From assembly GCA_937934465.1 (NCBI GenBank), contig CALGZO010000254.1, positions 1-19,513 of the forward strand: 19,513 nt of DNA, in the 5' to 3' direction. A program made the position numbers and the translations under genes. This DNA comes from an uncultured Fimbriimonadales bacterium. GTDB taxonomy: Bacteria; Armatimonadota; Fimbriimonadia; Fimbriimonadales; GBS-DC. The notes beneath the pieces are model-generated. The model was given only the letters and a program-made list of their open reading frames with translations. It did no database searches and was not told where the DNA came from. Positions 8,453 to 13,769 of the stretch are shown in pieces. Every line of letters begins with the position of its first letter. Positions within the stretch are counted from its first letter, which is position 1.

Positions 8453-9469
8453 CTAAGACGGCTCGATGGCAACCTCGCGCAGGTACTGTGCAGCGTCTTC
8501 AGGAGCCGTGATGTTAATCCCGACGCCCGACCCCAGTTCGAAGCCTGCGTCGATGCTCAAGCGCGGCGCGATGCGCAGGTGCAGCCAGAACTCAGCCTCG
8601 TAGCCCGACGGCGCGTTGAAGAGCATGTAGTTATACGGCGGATTCTTCAGCAAGGCGTCTAAGCGTTTCAGCGCGTCTTGCAGCAAATCGGCGAACTCGG
8701 CGAGAGTCGCTTCATCCATCTGCTCCAGCCGTGCAATCGGCGACAGCGGCAGGATTGCCAACTCGTAGGGCGCGCGCGCGGCGAACGGCGCATACAGCAT
8801 GAAATGCTCGGTCTGACGCACCACGCGCACGCCCTCGCGCAACTCGTGTGCAATGATGGCTTCAAACGGGTGCTTCCCATGTCGGCTGTAGTAGCGTTGC
8901 ACGCCTTCGATGTGGCGTTGCACGAGCGGCGGCGTGAAGGTCAGCCCGACCAGTTGCGAGTGGGGATGCTCCAGCGACGCGCCTGCAGTTTTGCCCTCGT
9001 TGCGAAAAATCAGCACGGTCTTGAGCCGTTCGTCGCTTGCGAGGCGTTGCAGGCGTCGCCCGTACATCTGGATGACCAGTCGCCACTGCTCAGGCGCGGC
9101 GCGTGGAGGCGTCTCGTTGTGTTTGGGGGTCTCGATAATCACCTCGTGTACGCCCACGCCGTCCGCCAACATATAGATACCTTGCTCGCGCGGATGCAGG
9201 TTGCCGTCGGGCGCGAGCGCAGGGAACTTGTTCGGAACGACGCGCACGCGCCAGCCAGGCGTGTCGGGCGCAGTGCCCGCCTCACGGTAGGCGTCCACCT
9301 CAGGCGGCGTCATCGACTCGTTGCCCACACAGAAGGGACAGTTGGGCACATACTCAGGCGTCGGCGCAGCAGGCGAGTCGGCGCTTTGGAAATCGTGCGG
9401 GCGACGGCTGCGCTCCGTCGCAATAATCACTCGCTCCTCCGTGATAATATCCCAGCGAATCTCTGGCAT
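8453..9469 (-). CDS. galT: Galactose-1-phosphate uridylyltransferase
   Basis: GalT exchanges UMP between UDP-glucose and galactose-1-phosphate in the Leloir pathway, feeding galactose into nucleotide-sugar pools. The 338-residue product has family length. The nucleotidylated-histidine motif HPHSQ is at 168-172, with H170 the expected nucleophile. CPFC at 44-47 matches the first zinc pair. The C-terminal domain has the FELGSGVGINITAPEDAA type ending common in bacterial GalT and related nucleotidylyltransferases. The ATG at 9469 gives the expected start, and a TATTAT box 8 nt upstream points to a leaderless mRNA. No galK or galE is nearby. Together with the glycosyltransferase it suggests sugar-nucleotide supply for surface glycans. 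A related hexose-1-phosphate nucleotidylyltransferase specificity cannot be excluded from sequence alone. Confidence 0.92.
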   Translation of the reverse strand: MPEIRWDIITEERVIIATERSRRPHDFQSADSPAAPTPEYVPNCPFCVGNESMTPPEVDAYREAGTAPDTPGWRVRVVPNKFPALAPDGNLHPREQGIYMLADGVGVHEVIIETPKHNETPPRAAPEQWRLVIQMYGRRLQRLASDERLKTVLIFRNEGKTAGASLEHPHSQLVGLTFTPPLVQRHIEGVQRYYSRHGKHPFEAIIAHELREGVRVVRQTEHFMLYAPFAARAPYELAILPLSPIARLEQMDEATLAEFADLLQDALKRLDALLKNPPYNYMLFNAPSGYEAEFWLHLRIAPRLSIDAGFELGSGVGINITAPEDAAQYLREVAIEPS

Positions 9470-9477
9470 AACGGGGC

Positions 9478-9487
9478 ATAATATACC
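9478..9487 (-). promoter_or_regulatory. -10 region of galT
   Basis: The minus strand reads GGTATATTAT ending 8 nt before the galT ATG. Either TATATT or TATTAT can serve as the -10 box. No ribosome binding site lies between it and the start, which matches the leaderless layout of uvrB. Confidence 0.55.
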
Positions 9488-9504
9488 TGTTCAGGAACGC
9501 CTAA

Positions 9505-9640
9505 ACCACGCTGTGGCACGGACATCCCGTCCGTGCGTAAGTGCTTGGACAAGGCTGTCCGAGCCACAGTGGGCGCGCGCCCCATGTGCTTCGCCTACGC
9601 CCCTGCGAGCGTGCGTCGCGCTCGCTCACAGGGGGAACCC
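9505..9640. repeat. Composite palindromic intergenic repeat
   Basis: Three hairpins are stacked between galT and the next gene. An outer pair CTGTGGC (9511-9517)/GCCACAG (9563-9569) encloses GCACGGAC (9516-9523)/GTCCGTGC (9529-9536) and GGACA (9547-9551)/TGTCC (9556-9560). A second structure pairs CCCTG (9601-9605)/CAGGG (9629-9633) and CGAGCG (9606-9611)/CGCTCG (9619-9624). The multi-hairpin, non-coding design resembles REP or BIME-type dispersed repeats. It may also end transcription of the 9647-10336 gene. Only one copy is in the window. Confidence 0.65.
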
Positions 9641-9646
9641 GATTGA

Positions 9647-10336
9647 TTACTTCACCAGCTCCATCTTCAGCGCGCCGTCGATGGGCGCGGGCGCGCCCTC
9701 GACCATCAAGCCTTTGATGCGAGCTTCCATCTTCACCATCATCCCCGTTTTGGGGTCAACCCAGTTGAAGCCGTCCGCGCTGTAGCTCTCGCCCTCTTTG
9801 CCGTTGACTGTGCGGGCAGTGACCTTGATTTTCAGCGCTTCCATCTCACCGACCTTCTCCACACCCACGAGCTCATACTCGATTTTCAGCTCGCCAGCAG
9901 GGTTCTTGACGGTCTCGCTCCACTTGTCGCCCACCTTAATCGGCTTGTCGGGGAAGACCATCTGCAAGGCGTTCATTTGCTGCATCATGTCGTCGCCGCC
10001 CTCCACCTTCGCGACTGCGCCGTTCGGCTTGAAGGTCATCTTGGTTGCGGGGGGCGCGGGCTGAGGCATCTCCTGGTCGACGAACTTAACCATCATTTCG
10101 CTCGACTGGCTTTCCATCTGCACATTGCCGTCAGTGTCTATTTTCAGCACTTTATTGGTGATAGTTGCCGTCGCCAGCACATTCATACCGCCGAAATCGA
10201 TCTCCATCGACATGCGGTACTTGAAAGTATCGCCCTCTTTGACATTCAGCTTGAGGGTGTACTCTTGCGAGGTAGCGGCGCTCAGGCTCAACAGAGCGCA
10301 CACAGTCAGCAGCGTTGCTCCGATAGGTCGTTTCAT
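9647..10336 (-). CDS. Secreted protein of unknown function, DUF6263-like
   Basis: The function is not recognised. The 229-residue product has a Sec signal peptide (MKRPIGATLLTVCALLSLSAATS, cleavage near 20-23), so it is exported. The mature part is a beta-rich chain with repeated motifs such as LKLNVKEGDTFKYRM near the start, DTDGNVQMES, and KPIKVGDKWSE in the middle. This pattern (polar, one domain, a GD-W turn) resembles DUF6263-type exported proteins, a weak assignment made by eye. The mid-region is Met-rich (GGDDMMQQMNALQM). The ATG at 10336 has AGGAGG (10345-10350 on the minus strand) and a TATAAT box at 10371-10376, giving a leader of about 28 nt. It is divergent from the peroxiredoxin gene and followed by a hairpin repeat. 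Confidence 0.75.
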   Translation of the reverse strand: MKRPIGATLLTVCALLSLSAATSQEYTLKLNVKEGDTFKYRMSMEIDFGGMNVLATATITNKVLKIDTDGNVQMESQSSEMMVKFVDQEMPQPAPPATKMTFKPNGAVAKVEGGDDMMQQMNALQMVFPDKPIKVGDKWSETVKNPAGELKIEYELVGVEKVGEMEALKIKVTARTVNGKEGESYSADGFNWVDPKTGMMVKMEARIKGLMVEGAPAPIDGALKMELVK

Positions 10337-10370
10337 GGGTTTAGCCTCCTATGCGCAGTTGCGCAGGGCG

Positions 10371-10395
10371 ATTATACCTGACCAGACGGTATAAT
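10371..10395. promoter_or_regulatory. Mirror-image divergent promoter pair
   Basis: ATTATACC (10371-10378) and GGTATAAT (10388-10395) form a perfect 8-bp inverted repeat with a 9-bp centre. The left half is the minus-strand -10 box of the secreted-protein gene, and the right half is the plus-strand -10 box of the peroxiredoxin gene. TATAAT at 10390-10395 stands 9 nt before the peroxiredoxin ATG, with no ribosome binding site. A further dyad, TGCGCA-GT-TGCGCA (10352-10365), sits at the leftward transcription start. Confidence 0.6.
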
Positions 10396-10404
10396 TAAGG
10401 CGCT

Positions 10405-10881
10405 ATGGCTATCCTAACGCACGGTTCTGATGCGCCCGATTTTAGTCTGACCGACCAGCACGGCAATACGGTTCGGCTCAGCGACTATCGCGGGCGATGG
10501 GTGGTGTTGTATTTTTATCCGAAAGATATGACTCCTGGTTGCACGCAAGAGGCGTGTTCGTTCCGCGATTTGCATGCCGATTTCGAGCAGGAGGGCATCG
10601 TAGTGTTGGGCGTCAGTGCGGACGATGTGCAGAGCCACCGCACATTCGCCGATAAATACGAATTGCCGTTCCCTCTGTTAGCCGACACGGAGCATGCAGT
10701 GAGCGCAGCCTATGGCGCGTGGCGCAAGAAGCATATGTACGGCAAGGAGTTCTGGGGCGTCGATCGCATCACTTATATCATCGACCCCGACGGCGTCGTG
10801 CATCGTGTGTTCACGAAGGTGAAGCCTGCGACGCATGGCGACGAGGTGTTAAGCGCAATTCGGCAGGCAAAACATGGATAA
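10405..10881 (+). CDS. bcp: Thioredoxin-dependent peroxiredoxin, Bcp/PrxQ type
   Basis: This cytoplasmic thiol peroxidase reduces hydrogen peroxide and organic hydroperoxides and is recycled by thioredoxin. The 158-residue product has normal Bcp length. The peroxidatic site is PKDMTPGCTQEAC, with C46 peroxidatic and C51 the likely resolving Cys five residues later, as in atypical two-Cys PrxQ enzymes. GVDRITYIIDPDG supplies the conserved Arg region. The ATG at 10405 starts MAILTHGSDAPDFSLTDQHG, the expected N-terminus, with no ribosome binding site but a TATAAT box 9 nt upstream. Its last codons overlap the start of the ABC ATPase gene, so the two are probably translated together. Thioredoxin-like partners are encoded farther downstream in the window. 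Confidence 0.95.
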   Translation: MAILTHGSDAPDFSLTDQHGNTVRLSDYRGRWVVLYFYPKDMTPGCTQEACSFRDLHADFEQEGIVVLGVSADDVQSHRTFADKYELPFPLLADTEHAVSAAYGAWRKKHMYGKEFWGVDRITYIIDPDGVVHRVFTKVKPATHGDEVLSAIRQAKHG

Positions 10882-11593
10882 CTCCGCGTTGATTGAGGCT
10901 CAGGAGGCGTCGCTGGTGTACCATGACGGCGATCGCGAGGTGCGTGCGGTGGACGCCGTCAGCATGCAGGTGCGCCCGAGCGAGTTCGTGGGGATTGTGG
11001 GACCGTCGGGTTCGGGCAAGAGCTCGCTTTTGTATCTGCTGAGCGGGCTGAAGTTGCCCACGCGCGGCGCGGTGCGCTATCGCGGACGGTGCTACACTGA
11101 CGCCTCCGACGCGGAGCGCAGCGCGATGCGACGCGAGCGGTTCGGCTTCGTGTTCCAGCAGCCGTACCTGTTGGGCTATCTGACTGTGTTGGAGAATGTG
11201 GTGGTGGGCGCGCCCGATGTGCGGCAGTATCGCGAGCGCGCCATGTGGCTGCTGGAGCAGCTCGGACTGGGCGATAAGGCGCATCGCTACCCCTCCGCGC
11301 TGTCGGGCGGCGAGCGTCAACGCGCCTGCGTCGCGCGCGCCCTGCTGATGGAACCCGAAGTCATCTTCGCCGACGAACCGACCGCCGCCTTAGACCAACA
11401 CACAGGACTGCATGTGTTAGACCTCTTGGAGCAGCATCGGGGCAACGGCGCGGTCGTGCTGGTCACCCACGATCCTCTGATGTTGCGCTACTGTGATACG
11501 GTCTACAAACTGCGTAATGGGCAGGTGGAGTCGGTGGAGCAGGCGCAGGGCAAGCCGATTGGGGGTTCCAACGCGCCCACGCCCACGCCATAA
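10874..11593 (+). CDS. ABC transporter ATP-binding protein, LolD/MacB type
   Basis: This is an ATPase subunit of an ABC system in the LolD/MacB/FtsE group, which usually powers membrane-protein permeases for lipoprotein release, macrolide export or peptide export. All motifs are present in 239 residues: Walker A GPSGSGKS (43-50), Q-loop FVFQQPYLL, signature LSGGERQR (143-150), Walker B VIFADEP (163-169) and the H-loop VLVTHD (H199). The FVFQQPYLL and LSGGERQR wording is typical of this group. Its ATG overlaps the peroxiredoxin stop by 8 nt, indicating translational coupling. No permease gene follows. The next plus-strand gene is a separately promoted PEP-CTERM gene, so the membrane partner must lie elsewhere. 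Confidence 0.92.
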   Translation: MDNSALIEAQEASLVYHDGDREVRAVDAVSMQVRPSEFVGIVGPSGSGKSSLLYLLSGLKLPTRGAVRYRGRCYTDASDAERSAMRRERFGFVFQQPYLLGYLTVLENVVVGAPDVRQYRERAMWLLEQLGLGDKAHRYPSALSGGERQRACVARALLMEPEVIFADEPTAALDQHTGLHVLDLLEQHRGNGAVVLVTHDPLMLRYCDTVYKLRNGQVESVEQAQGKPIGGSNAPTPTP

Positions 11594-11780
11594 CCCCTAT
11601 CAGCAGCCACCAGCCCACCAGCCACGCGCCCGTAAAGTGCGGCATGCCCGCCAGCCCCATAAACAGCAGCGCGTTCACCCGCAGCCAACGGTCGCGCAAC
11701 CTCACACTGCAGTAGGCGCACAGAATCGCCAAGCACCAAAAGAAGAGCATCCTCAAGCCTCCCCACGAAGATTGTTCCAT
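11463..11780 (-). CDS. Possible small membrane protein, antisense to the ABC gene end
   Basis: I do not recognise a family. The frame from ATG 11780 encodes about 105 residues. Its first two thirds look like a real membrane protein, with a hydrophobic segment MLFFWCLAILCAYCS, a basic loop RLRDRWLR, and a long segment LLFMGLAGMPHFTGAWLVGW continuing through a WAWARW end. Codons in that part (CTG, GCG, GGC, GTG) match the neighbouring genes. The Pro-rich C-terminal third runs 131 nt antisense into the ABC ATPase gene. An alternative start is ATG 11822. No ribosome binding site is obvious before either. It could be a genuine small gene or a decayed one, and it accounts for most of the gap between the ABC and PEP-CTERM genes. 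Confidence 0.45.
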   Translation of the reverse strand: MEQSSWGGLRMLFFWCLAILCAYCSVRLRDRWLRVNALLFMGLAGMPHFTGAWLVGWWLLIGVMAWAWARWNPQSACPAPAPPTPPAHYAVCRPYHSSATSEDRG

Positions 11781-11861
11781 ACTGAGGGGCTGTGAAGCAA
11801 AGTCTGTGTGCAACTGTGGCATATCCTACTTGGAAAAGAATCCCCCCAAAATTGCTATGTT

Positions 11862-11877
11862 TGGCACAAAAGTTGCT
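11862..11877 (+). promoter_or_regulatory. Sigma-54 (-24/-12) promoter of the PEP-CTERM gene
   Basis: TGGCACAAAAGTTGCT matches the RpoN consensus TGGCACG-N4-TTGCW at all but one position. The invariant GG (11863-11864) and GC (11875-11876) are separated by exactly 10 bp. The expected transcription start is near 11888, about 46 nt before the ATG. Such promoters need an enhancer-binding activator, and no activator site or gene is recognised here. Confidence 0.75.
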
Positions 11878-11889
11878 GTAGGGTTTACG

Positions 11890-11911
11890 GAACCTTCTTG
11901 CCTGAAGGTTC
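11890..11911 (+). promoter_or_regulatory. 5'-terminal mRNA hairpin of the PEP-CTERM gene
   Basis: GAACCTTC (11890-11897) and GAAGGTTC (11904-11911) form a perfect 8-bp stem with a 6-nt loop. The stem lies at the predicted 5' end of the sigma-54 transcript and leaves AAAGGAGG (about 11920-11927) single-stranded. A 5'-end hairpin of this kind typically stabilises mRNA. Confidence 0.5.
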
Positions 11912-11933
11912 TAAACTGCAAAGGAGGATAACT

Positions 11934-12578
11934 ATGCGACGAGCAGTATATTCTATTGTAGCAAGCGTATCGCTGATGGTAGCTGCGCACGCTTGGACAG
12001 TCACCATCATCCAGAGTCAGGGGCAGTTGAACCCCGGCGCTGTGACGACGAATGTACCTGTTGTAGTGGTTAACAACCCTCTGCCTCAGGTGACTTTCCT
12101 GACGGCGGCGGGTGTGCCGAACCCGATTCTGGTGGGCGACGGTACGAACTTCACCAACGGAGAGTTCACTGCGACCTATTCGATTGCGCCCAATCCGGCG
12201 CCGACAGGTCAACTGACAGGCTTCAATTTCATCGTCTCGGGCTTCGTTCAGGGCAGTGCACGGATTACTTGGCAGAAGAGGGTCGTACGCAACTCTGACA
12301 ACGCGATTCTCTATCTGGAGTCGGGTCAGATATCGGGGGCAGGATTGGGCGGCACGGACGGCGCGTTCAACCTGAACATCTTCGGTGCGCTCAGCCAGCC
12401 TGCAGATGATGTGACCGTTTACGAGAACTTCACTCTGTTCGTGGGCGGTAGCGCACCAGGCTTTGACACCGCATCGCTGTTGCTGGTGGAGCAAGACTGG
12501 GTGCCTGAGCCTGCGAGCTTGCTCGCGTTGGGCGCGGGGTTGGCAGGTCTGATGGGACTGCGCCGCCGCGCACGCTGA
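11934..12578 (+). CDS. PEP-CTERM sorting-domain secreted protein
   Basis: This exported protein carries a PEP-CTERM tail, the signal that exosortase recognises for processing and surface or matrix attachment. The 214-residue product has a Sec signal peptide (MRRAVYSIVASVSLMVAAHA). The beta-rich body is rich in Asn, Thr, Gly and Val and resembles no enzyme. The tail is canonical: VPEPAS, a hydrophobic helix LLALGAGLAGLMGL, then RRRAR. An open frame begins at 11808, but ATG 11934 is preceded by AAAGGAGGATAACT, an excellent ribosome binding site, and starts the signal peptide. A sigma-54 promoter and a 5' hairpin lie upstream, and a strong hairpin follows the stop, so it is a single-gene unit. 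No exosortase is in the window. Confidence 0.9.
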   Translation: MRRAVYSIVASVSLMVAAHAWTVTIIQSQGQLNPGAVTTNVPVVVVNNPLPQVTFLTAAGVPNPILVGDGTNFTNGEFTATYSIAPNPAPTGQLTGFNFIVSGFVQGSARITWQKRVVRNSDNAILYLESGQISGAGLGGTDGAFNLNIFGALSQPADDVTVYENFTLFVGGSAPGFDTASLLLVEQDWVPEPASLLALGAGLAGLMGLRRRAR

Positions 12579-12605
12579 GCGTTTCTTATTCACTTAGAGG
12601 TCTGG

Positions 12606-12641
12606 GCAAACGGGGCTGGCAACCAAGTCCGCCCCGTTTGC
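12606..12641 (+). terminator. Terminator hairpin after the PEP-CTERM gene
   Basis: GCAAACGGGGC (12606-12616) pairs perfectly with GCCCCGTTTGC (12631-12641) across a 14-nt loop. The stem begins about 28 nt after the PEP-CTERM stop. The sequence past it, GTATTAACT, is not a strong U-tract but contains the candidate -10 box of the next gene. Confidence 0.6.
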
Positions 12642-12654
12642 GTATTAACTACTG

Positions 12655-13041
12655 ATGGGCGCTTCCGAGCCGCGACACTGGGTGCTTTGGGACGGCGCGT
12701 GCGATTTTTGCGCGTGGTCGATGGCGCGGTTGCGTCGGCGGGATGTGCGCGGGCAGTTCCAGATAGTGCCGTACCAACTCGCGCCTGCCGAGTTATTGGA
12801 GCGCACGACGGCGGATGCGCTGGGGCGCGGCGTGCATGTGTTCGCGGCGGATGGGCGCGTGTTGCGCGGTGGGCGCGCCGTGTTGTTTATTGGCGAGCAG
12901 CTCGGCTATGGCTGGCTGACGCGCCCGCTGAGCCTGCCGCCGATGGTGTGGGGCGTCGAGGGGGTATACTGGATTATCGCAAGACTGCGTGGGAAGTTGA
13001 GCCGATGGCTACGGATCAGCGAGACGGAGTGCCCCCGATAA
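12655..13041 (+). CDS. DCC-family thiol-disulfide oxidoreductase (DUF393)
   Basis: DCC-family proteins are small, predicted thiol-disulfide oxidoreductases with a thioredoxin-like fold; their physiological substrates are mostly unknown. The 128-residue product shows the defining motif near its N-terminus, WDGACDFC, with D13, C16 and C19. The FQIVPYQ strand follows, then GRVLRGGRAVLFIGEQLGYG, where the family commonly has a Gly-rich turn and a small helix. The C-terminal region (GVYWIIARLRGKLSRWL) matches the basic helix usual in the family. The ATG at 12655 lies 6 nt after a TATTAA stretch and lacks a ribosome binding site, so a leaderless start is possible. The 3' end overlaps the DUF2071 gene by 37 nt in another frame, which points to one transcript. 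Confidence 0.85.
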   Translation: MGASEPRHWVLWDGACDFCAWSMARLRRRDVRGQFQIVPYQLAPAELLERTTADALGRGVHVFAADGRVLRGGRAVLFIGEQLGYGWLTRPLSLPPMVWGVEGVYWIIARLRGKLSRWLRISETECPR

Positions 13042-13769
13042 GCGAGCGTGCGTGGAAACCCGCGCTGAGCATGCGCTGGAAGCACCTGCTATTTGTGCAT
13101 TGGCGCGTGCCGCCCTTCGTTCTGCGCGCGCTAATCCCTGAGCCGCTGCAGATTGACACCTACGACGGCGCGGCATGGGTGGGATTTGTGCCGTTCGTGA
13201 TGGAGGCGGCGCGACCCGTGTGGCTGCCGCCCGTGCCCAAGGTCTTCGACTTCCCCGAAGCGAATATCCGCACCTATGTGCATTATGGCGCTCAGCGTGG
13301 GGTGTGGTTCTTCAGTTTAGACGCGGCGCATCGGCTGGGGGTATGGGCGGCGCGTCGCTTCTGGAAGCTGCCCTACTACTACGCGCGCATGCGCTGGCGT
13401 TTTCTTGCGCCCGACGCCATCCACTACGAGACCGTCCGCGCCGACCGCAGTCGCGCATTTGCCCGTGTGCAGTATCGCTTCACTGGCGAGCCGCGTGAAA
13501 CCGAGCCTGGCAGCTTAGAGCATTTTTTGGTGGAGCGGTACACGCTGTTCACGGCGCATCAGGGCGAGCTCTACTACGGCGAGGTGGCGCACTTGCCCTA
13601 CGCGATACAGCCTGCAACCGTGTTGGAGTTAGAGCAGACACTGACCGACGCTGCGGGCATCGCGCTACCGCCCCAGTCGCCGATTGCGTTCTACGCGCCC
13701 GGTTTCGGCGTGCTGGCGTCGGCGTTGCGACCCCTGCGCATCTCGAACGCGACTGGGCACACTGGCTAA
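13005..13769 (+). CDS. DUF2071 family protein (YqjF-like)
   Basis: DUF2071 proteins, such as Bacillus YqjF, have no established biochemical role. The 254-residue product shows the family layout: MRWKHLLFVHWRVPPFVLRA, then LIPEPLQIDTYDGAAWVGFV, VPKVFDFPEANIRTYVH, and GVWFFSLDAAHRLGVWAARRFWKLPYY. A central FLVERYTLFT segment and a C-terminal half without named motifs follow. A longer open frame begins upstream, but ATG 13005 fits the usual N-terminal length and lies inside the 3' end of the DCC gene. A TATACT box (about 12965-12970) within that gene could drive it separately. Its TAA is followed immediately by the stop codon of the convergent peptidase gene, with no intervening base. Confidence 0.85.
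   Translation: MATDQRDGVPPISERAWKPALSMRWKHLLFVHWRVPPFVLRALIPEPLQIDTYDGAAWVGFVPFVMEAARPVWLPPVPKVFDFPEANIRTYVHYGAQRGVWFFSLDAAHRLGVWAARRFWKLPYYYARMRWRFLAPDAIHYETVRADRSRAFARVQYRFTGEPRETEPGSLEHFLVERYTLFTAHQGELYYGEVAHLPYAIQPATVLELEQTLTDAAGIALPPQSPIAFYAPGFGVLASALRPLRISNATGHTG

Noticed and set aside
8678..9481. Long plus-strand open frame opposite galT
   Set aside because: High GC at codon positions keeps the opposite strand open. The protein is Arg/His-rich without motifs, while the minus frame is clear GalT.
9505..9640. CRISPR array
   Set aside because: The repeats are inverted hairpins with no regularly spaced direct repeats or unique spacers, and no cas genes are present.
11826..12593. Minus-strand open frame opposite the PEP-CTERM gene
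   Set aside because: The plus frame has a signal peptide, sorting tail and ribosome binding site. The minus frame is Arg-rich and featureless.
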